From Pseudomonadota bacterium (lineage in GTDB: Bacteria > Pseudomonadota > Gammaproteobacteria > Burkholderiales > Burkholderiaceae_D), in assembly GCA_023416415.1 (NCBI GenBank), contig JAEZHR010000112.1, positions 1-21,796 of the forward strand: a DNA stretch of 21,796 nucleotides, written 5' to 3'. Under the pieces are notes generated by a model. That model saw nothing but the letters and a program-made list of their open reading frames with translations, did not search any database and was not told where the DNA came from. Shown here piece after piece: positions 14,745 through 21,796 of the stretch (positions are counted from its first letter, which is position 1; every line of letters starts with the position of its first letter). Position numbers and translations under genes: made by a program.

Positions 14745-16448
14745 TCAGAGCCGCCGGCTGCGCTTGGTGGCATACATGCGTCCATCGGCGATCTTGAGCA
14801 GCTTGTCCACGTCCTTGCCATCCTCGGGGAACACGGCCCAGCCGACCGAAGCACCGACCGAGACTTCAGCCTGCTCCAGCGAAACCGGCTGCTCGACGAC
14901 GCTGCGCAGCTTTTCCAGCGTTGCCAGCACGTCCTGCACGTCGGTCACGCCCTTGAGCAGCACGACGAACTCGTCGCCGCCATAGCGCGCCACGACGTCG
15001 CTGGTACGCACCGACTCCTTCAGGCGCGCGGCCACGGCAACCAGCACGCGGTCGCCTGCCTCGTGGCCATACTGGTCGTTGATCTTCTTGAAGTGATCCA
15101 GGTCGATGAACAGCAATGCGAAGGCCGTGTGCTCGTGCGGGGACTGCTGCAGCTGATGCCGAAGTCTTGCGATCTGCGCCGTCAGTGAGGCGCGGTTGAA
15201 GACCGCAGTCAGCTTGTCGATGCGCAGGTTGTGCTCCATTTCGCTGAACGAACGCGCCAGCAGCCCGAGTTCATCGCGACGACTGATGTCCAGCTTCGGC
15301 AGCGGTTCCCCATCTCCCACGCGCCGCGCCGCGTCGCTAAGCACGCCAATGTCGCGCAACACGCGATTGAGCACGGACAGGCCCAGCACAAGTGCGATGA
15401 CCACGCACACGAGCGCAATGAAAGTTGCCTGCAGGACGCTGCGAGTGACCCCCTCCATGAAGTCCGAGCGCGGGACGGCCACCACCGTCACCCAATCCAG
15501 TCCATAGGTATCGGCGATGCGCGCTGCCGCGATCTCGAGCGCGCCGACGCGCGCGGTGCGTCGCTGTCCGGCCTCCAGCATGCCGTCACGCTTCCATTGA
15601 TCAACCAGAGCATAGGCCTCGCGCAGCACCGGCGTGCGCATTTCGTCTGCCCGCAGTCGCTGCGGGCCTCGTTCGCTCATCCGAAATGGCATCTCGGCGC
15701 CCGAGGTCGCAATCATGCCGCCGGAGTCGTCGACCACAAAGGCTACGCCGTTCGCGCTCACCGTGAGGCCGCGCATGAAATCGGTGAGGGTCTTGAGCGT
15801 GACATCGGTGGCAACGACGCCGACAGGCTTGCCATCGCGCCCCGGCACTCCCTTGGCCATGGAAATGGTCGGTTCGCCCGAGGCGAGATCCTGGAATACG
15901 CTGGACCAGACCGGGCGGTGCGCGCCAGCCACTTTCGCAAACCATGCCGCACGGCCTGAGTCCACAGCCTCGGTACGCAAGATGTGCGTGCGGTCCCCGC
16001 CTTCAGAGGCGGCGTAGACCGTGGCCACGCCATCGGCCTGTCTGCGCACCATCACTTCCACCAGATCACTGTTGACGCGCCGCACGCCCAGAAACCCGCC
16101 GTCCATCGATACGTAGTAGACGTAGTTGGTCAGTGCGCTGGAAAGCCCGGTCGAGATCCACAGGCGTTTTTCGATGCGCGCGAGATCGGATGGAAAAGCC
16201 TGAAGCCGAGGCAGCTCCCGCCCATCCGGCTGCATGGCGTTCAACGCCGTCAAGGCGCCCGCGAGCTGACGCTCGATGGCATTGCCCATGCGGTCGAGCA
16301 AACCCAGCACCACCCGCTCGCCCAAGCTGTTCACCGACTCTTCACCCGCCCGATAGGAAACCCATCCGATGGCAGCGGATACGAACATCACGAGCAGCAC
16401 GTACGGCAACACCAGCTGCCGGCGCAGGGAAGAACTGTTCATCGACAT
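14745..16448 (-). CDS. Membrane diguanylate cyclase with sensor, HAMP and GGDEF domains
   Basis: A 567-residue inner-membrane signalling protein starting at the ATG at 16448; an in-frame TTG at 16517 is less likely. Order: transmembrane helix (about 14-32), periplasmic Cache-type sensor region (about 40-345), second transmembrane helix (about 350-372), HAMP (about 375-425) and GGDEF domain (about 425-567). The active-site GGDEF is intact at 490-494 (ARYGGDEFVV). The product-inhibition I-site RTSD lies at 481-484, five residues upstream, so the enzyme is predicted to make cyclic di-GMP under feedback control. Cache domains usually bind small metabolites such as amino or organic acids; the ligand is unknown. 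It is divergent from the small lipoprotein gene. No EAL domain is present. Confidence 0.94.
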   Translation of the reverse strand: MSMNSSSLRRQLVLPYVLLVMFVSAAIGWVSYRAGEESVNSLGERVVLGLLDRMGNAIERQLAGALTALNAMQPDGRELPRLQAFPSDLARIEKRLWISTGLSSALTNYVYYVSMDGGFLGVRRVNSDLVEVMVRRQADGVATVYAASEGGDRTHILRTEAVDSGRAAWFAKVAGAHRPVWSSVFQDLASGEPTISMAKGVPGRDGKPVGVVATDVTLKTLTDFMRGLTVSANGVAFVVDDSGGMIATSGAEMPFRMSERGPQRLRADEMRTPVLREAYALVDQWKRDGMLEAGQRRTARVGALEIAAARIADTYGLDWVTVVAVPRSDFMEGVTRSVLQATFIALVCVVIALVLGLSVLNRVLRDIGVLSDAARRVGDGEPLPKLDISRRDELGLLARSFSEMEHNLRIDKLTAVFNRASLTAQIARLRHQLQQSPHEHTAFALLFIDLDHFKKINDQYGHEAGDRVLVAVAARLKESVRTSDVVARYGGDEFVVLLKGVTDVQDVLATLEKLRSVVEQPVSLEQAEVSVGASVGWAVFPEDGKDVDKLLKIADGRMYATKRSRRL

Positions 16449-16686
16449 CGGGCCACGGGAATGGATGCAGGCGTGCAAAAAAGCGGATGAAGCGCGCCGG
16501 AAATTGTTAGCCGGCAATTATGCCCCAATGCAACTTTCTCGCAAGGGACAATTCCGCTGCCATTGTGCCGGCTTGCTTGTGCGTCCCGTTCTTTAACATT
16601 AATCAAGCCCTTAATCGGCACTTAAGCCGCGCATCTTTCTCAAACGGAGCAGAACACACGCCACAACCCTATCAAGAGGAAAAGCC

Positions 16687-17037
16687 ATGAAAAAATACTC
16701 TGCTTTGTTCGCAGTGCTACTCGCGGCGGGCGCATTGGCCGCCTGCGGCCGTCAGGACGCTGACGGAGAATCCGCCGGCACCACATCAACACCGTCGTCG
16801 AGCAGCTCGGCCGGATCGACGCCTGCACCGGGCACGACGCCCTCCGGCGATGCCGGAAGTGCCGGAAGTGCAAGCAGCAGCACGGACAAGAGCGGCACGG
16901 ATTCGAGCAGTGCCGGCGGCAGCGCAACCGCGCCCGACACCTCGAGCGCGACACCGGGCGCCGGCAGCGACACCAGCGCGCCTGGCAGTTCATCCAGCAA
17001 CAGCAGCGGGTCGTCGTCGGGTCAGAAGACTCAGTAA
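16687..17037 (+). CDS. Small Ser/Gly/Thr-rich lipoprotein
   Basis: A 116-residue predicted lipoprotein. MKKYSALFAVLLAAGALAAC ends in a lipobox (LAAC), so Cys20 would be acylated and the protein placed in the outer or inner membrane. The mature 97 residues are almost wholly Ser, Gly, Thr, Ala, Pro and Asp, with one run of five serines and one of four, and no fold expected. AGAGGA lies before the ATG at 16687, and a strong terminator follows, so it is a real single-gene unit. The third-position bias is high. Such low-complexity lipoproteins may be surface spacers or glycosylation substrates, but no function is recognisable. Confidence 0.75.
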   Translation: MKKYSALFAVLLAAGALAACGRQDADGESAGTTSTPSSSSSAGSTPAPGTTPSGDAGSAGSASSSTDKSGTDSSSAGGSATAPDTSSATPGAGSDTSAPGSSSSNSSGSSSGQKTQ

Positions 17038-17057
17038 GGCCGACGTCGCACGTTCGC

Positions 17058-17088
17058 AAAGGCCGTGCACGCGCACGGCCTTTTTTTT
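17058..17088 (+). terminator. Rho-independent terminator of the lipoprotein gene
   Basis: AGGCCGTGC (17060-17068), a four-base loop ACGC and GCACGGCCT (17073-17081) form a perfect nine-pair stem. It is followed directly by eight T (17081-17088). It lies 20 bases after the lipoprotein stop, reading plus. On the minus strand only three T follow, so it is a weak barrier for the convergent hydrolase transcript. Confidence 0.93.
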
Positions 17089-17100
17089 CTGCACGACGTC

Positions 17101-17892
17101 TCAGCGCAGCTCCGTCGCTTCGGCGACCGGCCGTTCCTTGCGTGGCACGAACACCATTTCGTTCATCCAGCCCAGCAGCAGTCCTGTGTACGCATCCTGG
17201 CTCGCCTTGTCCGACAGTCCGTGGTCGGCCCCCTCCAGCACGCGATAGGTCAATGAACGCGCTTGCGAACAGGCTTCCACGTAGCTCGTGATGACGGGAT
17301 GTGGAATCACCATGTCCTGCTCCGACTCCACGATCAGAACGTCGCCCTTGAACGCCGCACAAGCGCGCAGGGCGCGATTCTCTTCGACCGGCACCACACG
17401 CCGCCGATACAGTTCGAGATCCGGACCCTTGTGCAACGCACGCTTGGGCAGCTCCCAATCTTCGTCCCGATAAAGGGCAGGAACGCGCAGTACCATCCAG
17501 CGCACGTACCGCAGCGTGCTCAGGATGGCGGCCATGTAGCCGCCGTAGCTGCTGCCGACGACGGCAATCTCGTTGGCGTCGACCTCCGGGTGTCGGGCCA
17601 GTACGTCGTACGCAGCCACGACATCGCGCAGATTGGCGTCACGCGTGACGGTATCTTGTTGCTCGCTCGTCAGCGCGTGGCCGCGCAGGTCGAAGGCCAG
17701 GCATACGCAGCCGAGGGACGCAATGGCACGCGCGCGCGCAAGGAACTGTGCCTGACTGCCGCCCCAGCCGTGGACGAACAGTACCCCGGGCAGGCGCTGC
17801 GCAGGGGCGACCATGGTCCCGGCAATGTGCATGCCATCGACTTCGATGTCGATCGATGCGTCACGCGTGGTGGTCATGCCCCGGGTCGTCAT
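17101..17892 (-). CDS. Alpha/beta hydrolase
   Basis: A 263-residue soluble hydrolase of the alpha/beta fold, dienelactone hydrolase/acyl-peptidase-like branch. The oxyanion-side HGWGGSQ is at 41-47. The nucleophile elbow is G113-S-S115-Y-G117 (VGSSYGGYM), with acid Asp193 (SEQDMVIP) and base His224 (GADHGLS). All three triad residues are in place, so an esterase, lactonase or peptidase-like activity is expected; the substrate is unknown. GAGGAGG lies three to four bases before the ATG at 17892. This start falls inside the end of the DUF3182 gene, with a 32-base overlap in a different frame, which points to one transcript and coupled translation. No signal peptide is seen. Confidence 0.93.
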   Translation of the reverse strand: MTTRGMTTTRDASIDIEVDGMHIAGTMVAPAQRLPGVLFVHGWGGSQAQFLARARAIASLGCVCLAFDLRGHALTSEQQDTVTRDANLRDVVAAYDVLARHPEVDANEIAVVGSSYGGYMAAILSTLRYVRWMVLRVPALYRDEDWELPKRALHKGPDLELYRRRVVPVEENRALRACAAFKGDVLIVESEQDMVIPHPVITSYVEACSQARSLTYRVLEGADHGLSDKASQDAYTGLLLGWMNEMVFVPRKERPVAEATELR

Positions 17893-19045
17893 GATCCTCC
17901 TCGATCATTGTGGCGAAGTGCGTGTCGATACGGACGTCGACGTGGGCATACTTGGTCAGCCGCCCGACACGCTCGTCCTCCCCGGCGTAGTAGACCCTGG
18001 CGCCTTCGGGCAGCACCGGGACACAGCCATAAACCTCGACGGTCGACGCATGCACGCGCTGCAGCGAGGGGTCGTCACGGAACGCAAGCAGCCCAGCCAG
18101 CTCGGCCCCGCTGGCACCGCCGACGCGCCAGGATTGTTCAAGCACACCGCAATGCGCCTTGCCAAGTTCGTCTACGCCGCGAGCCACATCGTAGTTGCAG
18201 CGCGAGGCAAACATGCCCGGATAGGCCGCGATCGCCGCAGCATGCCAGGCGCGCGCCTGCCCCAGCACCATGCGCAGGTGATGTGGCACGCACTGCGCCA
18301 GCAATGCATCGAAATCGCCGCGCACCAGCACCAGATCGGAACCGCCATAGACCGTCAATCCCCGGTTATTCTCGGTCTGGCGCTGGCGGCCGTAGTAACT
18401 GGCCTCGAATCCGGCCACCCGCACGTAGCCGACGCTGTAGGTCGCAATCCGTTCCAGATTGCGCTCCAGCACGACGCCGGACTCGAAGACACTGGCCGCC
18501 TCCAGCTCATCCAGCAGGATCGCCAGATCGGAGTCGTTGCGCACCACGCTCTGCCCCAGACCGCCCACGCCGGTAGCAAGCTTGACGCGCACGCTGCCCT
18601 GCCTCAGCATGCGCTCCCCGGCCAGCCGGGCATCCGCAGCGGTAAAGGCTGCATACCCCGGCAGGGTGAGGCCGCGCACCTGATCGGGAAAAGCGGCCGA
18701 CCACCCGATCGGCGCACAGGCGTCAGGCTCCACCAGCGGATGTGCGATGGATTTGGTCGCCACGAAGGCCGCGGGCACGACGCCGCCGAACAGATCTTCC
18801 GCACCGCGCGCCCCCAGCACTTCGGCCTGGGCAGCATCGAGGGTTTCACCGGGCACATAGTAGGGGTTCGGATGCAGACATGCGGTATCGTCCCAATCGT
18901 CGCAGAACGGCCATCCCAGCAAGTCAGCGATGTCGCGCGCCAGCGCCCGTTGCGTCTGGACCTCGTGACCACCCGGATTGGCGCCGGGGCGCGCCAGATA
19001 GGTCACGATGCGCGGCGTGCCGGGACGCCATTCGCGCACTGTCAT
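17861..19045 (-). CDS. DUF3182-type protein (ATP-grasp-like)
   Basis: A 394-residue protein. The start at 19045 (MTVREWRPGT) has AAGGAG five bases upstream; the frame runs on to 19120 without need. I recognise the general pattern of DUF3182: an N-terminal nucleotide-fold-like part, AFVATKSIAHPLV, a substrate region ending in LPGYAAFTAADA, then VRVKLATGVGGLGQSVV, a Gly-rich loop with Lys as in ATP-grasp enzymes. After that come GVVLERNLE (Glu in a metal-binding position) and ASYYGRQRQTENNRG. This suggests ATP-dependent ligase chemistry, but no reaction is known. The C-terminus is His/Asp-rich (EEDHDDPGHDHHA). It sits between a secreted PRC-barrel gene and the alpha/beta hydrolase and overlaps the latter. 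Confidence 0.75.
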   Translation of the reverse strand: MTVREWRPGTPRIVTYLARPGANPGGHEVQTQRALARDIADLLGWPFCDDWDDTACLHPNPYYVPGETLDAAQAEVLGARGAEDLFGGVVPAAFVATKSIAHPLVEPDACAPIGWSAAFPDQVRGLTLPGYAAFTAADARLAGERMLRQGSVRVKLATGVGGLGQSVVRNDSDLAILLDELEAASVFESGVVLERNLERIATYSVGYVRVAGFEASYYGRQRQTENNRGLTVYGGSDLVLVRGDFDALLAQCVPHHLRMVLGQARAWHAAAIAAYPGMFASRCNYDVARGVDELGKAHCGVLEQSWRVGGASGAELAGLLAFRDDPSLQRVHASTVEVYGCVPVLPEGARVYYAGEDERVGRLTKYAHVDVRIDTHFATMIEEDHDDPGHDHHA

Positions 19046-19135
19046 GATTGCTCCTTCGCAGGCATTGCACGGCCCGCCAGTCTCGCTCGGGTGGACCTCG
19101 CCATACGGCAAACAGAGCAAATATCACGCCATCAG

Positions 19136-20014
19136 CTACTCCGCTTCGCCCTTGCTCTTCGTTTCGCCCCCGCCACTGGCACGCTCCGGACCCTGCTCTC
19201 CGAGCTGAGACAACGCATCCTCGATCTCCTTGCGCGACCGCGCGTCACCCAGATCAGGCCAGTCGTCGGAATCGAATGCGCGCGCCGCGGCAACGCGCTC
19301 CCGGTCCAGGGTCAGAAAGGCGTTGACGTCAGGACGGCTCGGAAAATGAAATGCCACCAGCGGCAGAGGCACCAGCTTCCCGGTCAATCCGAGACGCGTC
19401 GAGTAATCCAGCACCACGTAGCGAATCTGCCCGTTTCCGAGATTGACAACGACGTCTTCGATGCTCCCAGCCGCCCGGCTCCCACCGTCATTGACGTCGC
19501 GCCCGATCACGTCGTCGGCGCGCACAAGCTGTGAACCCGAACTCTCGTCCACCACCGTGTCATCCTTCAGGAAGAAAAACCGATCGACCTGATCGGGGTA
19601 CCGTGCCTCCAGCCAATCCGGCCACGCGCTTGCCTCGAAACTCGGCGCATTGCGAAACTGCTCCGGTGTCACATAGAGCACCAACTGCCCTTCTTTCCGA
19701 CCCGGACGAAACAGCACCGGTGGAAACGCCGCCATGCGCGTACCGTAGCCCAGCGCCCCGCCATAGGCCACCACGGCATAACGCACCTGGGAATTGGCCA
19801 CGTCCAGAATCAGGTCTTCTATCTTGCCAAGCTTCTCGCCGTTCGGACTATTCACTTCAATGCCGAGCAGCTTGCTGGCACGGGCGTCGAGTCGCTCCAG
19901 CTCCTCCGCAGATAACGGCGGAACACCTTCCGTATCGGAATCTTGTGCCGCCAGCGGACCCGCCGCGACGAGCATGAGCAGGAGAGCAAGCACGCCCACC
20001 AGCCTGCGCTGCAT
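19136..20014 (-). CDS. Exported protein with two PRC-barrel domains
   Basis: A 292-residue protein from the ATG at 20014, with a signal peptide (MQRRLVGVLALLLMLVAAGP, cleavage near LAAQ). Two PRC-barrel-like units follow. The first (about 45-115) has LLGIEVNSPNGEKLGKIEDL and VRYAVVAYGG. The second (about 170-240) has DVIGRDVNDG, SIEDVVVNLGNG and IRYVVLDYS. PRC-barrels are small beta-barrels that bind partners or, in photosynthetic reaction centres, cofactor. Exported ones are common in betaproteobacteria and unexplained. The C-terminus is charged and Gly/Glu-rich. The frame continues to 20149, but only the start at 20014 gives a proper signal peptide. It lies 90 bases upstream of the DUF3182 gene and probably heads that transcript. 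Confidence 0.85.
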   Translation of the reverse strand: MQRRLVGVLALLLMLVAAGPLAAQDSDTEGVPPLSAEELERLDARASKLLGIEVNSPNGEKLGKIEDLILDVANSQVRYAVVAYGGALGYGTRMAAFPPVLFRPGRKEGQLVLYVTPEQFRNAPSFEASAWPDWLEARYPDQVDRFFFLKDDTVVDESSGSQLVRADDVIGRDVNDGGSRAAGSIEDVVVNLGNGQIRYVVLDYSTRLGLTGKLVPLPLVAFHFPSRPDVNAFLTLDRERVAAARAFDSDDWPDLGDARSRKEIEDALSQLGEQGPERASGGGETKSKGEAE

Positions 20015-20221
20015 CGTGTCAGCGAGTTCACCAAGGCGCGGAGTGATGATTGGTGCGATGCGAGACGTTTCGCACCCGGCTTGCGCGCAAATGCGCGACC
20101 TTGCCTCGCACATTGGGCCGATCTGATGAGAAATCCGGGCTGGATCCATCTTGCGCTCCTGTTGAACTTATCCGTTTGTAATGACTGGCGCAGCCGGAAT
20201 CGGTTCGCGGCTTTCAGTGGC

Positions 20222-20227
20222 GTACAA
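20222..20227 (+). promoter_or_regulatory. Possible -10 box of the VanY-type gene
   Basis: TACAAT lies 35 bases before the ATG of the carboxypeptidase gene, matching five of six bases of the sigma-70 consensus. No good -35 is present at 16-18 bases, so an activator or a weak promoter is likely. Confidence 0.3.
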
Positions 20228-20262
20228 TCAGCAGCATCCCTTCATTCTCGCTGCTCACGCCC

Positions 20263-20793
20263 ATGCAGGACCTGCAAGTGCAATTGCGCCCGGTGCTCGA
20301 CACGCTGGGCATTACCCCGGAGATTCTTGCACGCAAGGCCTTGCCCTTTCATCCGGTTGCGACCGAACTCGTGGTCGCGGAAACCGACCGTCGAGGCCGG
20401 CAGTTCCTGCTGATACCGGCGGCCGCGCTTGCCTGGCGCAAGATGAAGCTGGCGGCGCAAAGCGACGGCATCGAGATCGAGATTGTCTCCTCCTTCCGTG
20501 ATATCGCGCATCAAGTGGGGATCATCCGCAACAAACTTGCACGCGGCCTTGACATCGAGCACATCCTGACTTTGAGCGCACCACCCGGCTACAGCGAGCA
20601 TCACAGCGGACGGGCGATCGACATCAACACGCCGGGTTGCGATCCGACCGAAGCGTGCTTCGCCGACACGGAAGCCTTCCGCTGGCTTTGCGCGCGCGCA
20701 GATCATTTTGGATTCACGATGTCCTACCCGCCTGGGAATGCCCTCGGGTTCATCTACGAGCCCTGGCACTGGTACTTTCAGCGCGACGCCTGA
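20263..20793 (+). CDS. VanY-type D-alanyl-D-alanine carboxypeptidase (M15B)
   Basis: A 176-residue zinc peptidase of the LAS/M15 group, which removes terminal D-Ala from peptidoglycan peptides. The zinc ligands are His113 and Asp120 in SEHHSGRAIDI and His169 in EPWHWYF, with Glu166 as catalytic base. SSFRDIAHQ (76-84) corresponds to the usual SGYRS-x-x-xQ substrate loop. No signal peptide or lipobox is seen, so either it is cytoplasmic, acting on recycled muropeptides, or the start is elsewhere; no better upstream start is visible. There is no Shine-Dalgarno before the ATG at 20263. Length is short but contains the whole catalytic domain. It is divergent from the PRC-barrel gene. Confidence 0.88.
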   Translation: MQDLQVQLRPVLDTLGITPEILARKALPFHPVATELVVAETDRRGRQFLLIPAAALAWRKMKLAAQSDGIEIEIVSSFRDIAHQVGIIRNKLARGLDIEHILTLSAPPGYSEHHSGRAIDINTPGCDPTEACFADTEAFRWLCARADHFGFTMSYPPGNALGFIYEPWHWYFQRDA

Positions 20794-20925
20794 AGCTTCA
20801 ACCCGGCTCCCCAGACAGCCCCTGCTCCTCGTTTTTCCCCGTGCTTCTGCGGCAGGCGTTGCCGAACCGCGTTCAAAAAGCATATCCGTGCAGAAAATCG
20901 GATCTTGCTGCCATAATCTATATCA

Positions 20926-20945
20926 ACCTTGCCATATACCAAGGT
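20926..20945. promoter_or_regulatory. Inverted repeat upstream of the chemotaxis receptor gene
   Basis: ACCTTG (20926-20931) and CAAGGT (20940-20945) form a six-base inverted repeat with an eight-base AT-rich spacer, about 56 bases before the receptor ATG. It may be an operator or an extended dyad over the promoter. No sigma-28 or sigma-54 box is evident nearby. The repeat is short enough to be chance. Confidence 0.25.
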
Positions 20946-21001
20946 GATACCGGCGTCGCAGAACGCCCGGGTCAATAACCATTCCGGGGGAGAACAAAAC
21001 G

Positions 21002-21796
21002 ATGTTCAAGAACTTGAGTATCCGCGCGCGTCTGATCGCCGTGATTGCGTTCCTTTGTATTGAAGTACTGATCGGCGCTTTCATCGGAATTTTCAGCCTG
21101 AACAAGTCGAACGATGCAATGCATTCGATTTATGACGAGCAACTTGTACCCACCGGCGAGCTGGACAAGGTCGTTCGACTGGTACTGGAGAACCACCTCC
21201 TGATATCCAAAGGCATCAGCGGCGACCAGGCGATGATCGACGGACAGCTCGCCCGGATCGAGGAAAACGAGAAGAAACTGGAGCAACATTGGGCCGCGTA
21301 CATGCAGGCTCCAAAATCCCCAGCCGAGGCAGCGCTGGCAGAGGAATTCCTTGCGAACCGGAAGAAGTTCGCCGAAGAAGGGATGGCTCCAGCCATCAAG
21401 GCCCTGCACGATTACAACAGTTTTGCCGCAATCGAAATTCTCCACGGGCCCATTGCCGCACTCGCGGTACCGCTGGAGAAGAGCATCGATGCCCTGATTA
21501 CACAGCAATTCGAAGGCGCACGCGAGAAGTTCGCCCGTTCACAGACGACCTATCAGCTGGTCCGCGACGCCTGCATTGTTGCCGTCTCGATCGGCCTGAT
21601 TCTGGCCATCATTGCCGGCATCTGGCTGGTGCGCGCGATCTGCAATCCACTGGAAAAGGCGGTAGACGTCGCCGACAGCGTGGCCGCCGGCGACTTGACG
21701 CGCGAGATCGAGGTCGAGGCGAACGACGAAACCGGACGCCTGATGCGCGCACTGCGCGACATGAACCAGAGCCTGGGCAGGATCGTCGCCCAGGTG
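21002..21796 (+). CDS. Methyl-accepting chemotaxis protein, 5' part (cut by window end)
   Basis: The first 265 codons of an inner-membrane chemoreceptor; the frame is open at the last base. It begins MFKNLSIRARLIAVIAFLCI, with a first membrane helix at about 10-32, and continues with a periplasmic four-helix-bundle sensor (about 33-189) of the Tar/4HB type. A second membrane helix (about 190-211) follows, then a HAMP domain (about 212-263, with NPLEKAV, AAGDLTREI and NDETGRLM). The methylation and signalling helices lie beyond the window. No Tar-type aspartate-binding arginine triplet can be assigned by eye, so the ligand is unknown. GGGGGAG lies about nine bases before the ATG at 21002. Confidence 0.93.
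   Translation, partial: MFKNLSIRARLIAVIAFLCIEVLIGAFIGIFSLNKSNDAMHSIYDEQLVPTGELDKVVRLVLENHLLISKGISGDQAMIDGQLARIEENEKKLEQHWAAYMQAPKSPAEAALAEEFLANRKKFAEEGMAPAIKALHDYNSFAAIEILHGPIAALAVPLEKSIDALITQQFEGAREKFARSQTTYQLVRDACIVAVSIGLILAIIAGIWLVRAICNPLEKAVDVADSVAAGDLTREIEVEANDETGRLMRALRDMNQSLGRIVAQV

Noticed and set aside
16449..16517. N-terminal extension of the diguanylate cyclase from a TTG start
   Set aside because: The ATG at 16448 is directly followed by the basic residues and first membrane helix expected; the extension is uncharacteristic.
17813..19534. 573-codon plus-strand frame
   Set aside because: Antisense to the DUF3182 and PRC-barrel genes; no recognisable protein sequence and no ribosome site.
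1..21796. CRISPR array, tRNA, insertion sequence, prophage or toxin-antitoxin system
   Set aside because: No repeat-spacer pattern, cloverleaf, transposase, integrase or toxin-like small gene pair could be found on either strand by reading.

Overview
The window is about 21.8 kb of GC-rich chromosomal DNA from a proteobacterium, most likely a betaproteobacterium of the Rhodocyclales/Burkholderiales type. The basis is strong G/C third positions, AGGAG-type ribosome sites, an FNR/ANR-type box, a DUF3182-type protein and tandem pirin genes. Genus cannot be fixed from the sequence alone. I see no tRNA, rRNA, CRISPR array, insertion sequence or phage gene. This is a dense block of housekeeping, stress and signalling genes with several decayed or oddly started ones.

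Region by region. (1) 1-2950, plus strand: a two-CBS-domain protein whose frame stays open to the window edge, a decayed hemerythrin-like gene, a YihY-family membrane protein that meets an amber stop just before a typical tail, and an aldo/keto reductase. (2) 3056-5101: an MFS transporter on the minus strand, then a poorly conserved stretch holding a frame-disrupted membrane-protein remnant with a hexanucleotide repeat. (3) 5102-9306: a minus-strand group azoR-like > pirin > pirin > ribA, divergent from a LysR regulator; ribA can supply flavin for the FMN-dependent azoreductase. (4) 9336-11330: two paralogous universal stress proteins facing away from each other across a region holding a near-perfect FNR-type box. 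The minus-strand one is followed by a bacteriohemerythrin and a secreted DsrE-like protein whose GTG start overlaps the hemerythrin stop. This looks like an oxygen-responsive stress module. (5) 11361-14725: a PbpG-type D-Ala-D-Ala endopeptidase on the minus strand, then a coupled nfeD-slipin pair. The NfeD frame has no ATG or GTG at its strong ribosome site and may start at ATC. (6) 14745-17088: a membrane diguanylate cyclase with an intact active site and I-site, and a tiny Ser/Gly/Thr-rich lipoprotein closed by a textbook terminator. (7) 17101-20014, minus strand: secreted double PRC-barrel protein > DUF3182/ATP-grasp-like protein > alpha/beta hydrolase, the last two overlapping by 32 nt. 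(8) 20263-21796: a VanY-type D,D-carboxypeptidase and the 5' part of a methyl-accepting chemotaxis protein cut by the window edge.

The most promising items for follow-up are the DUF3182-hydrolase-PRC unit, the oxygen/stress module with its FNR box and altered hemerythrin ligand, the non-canonical start of nfeD, and the amber codon in yihY.
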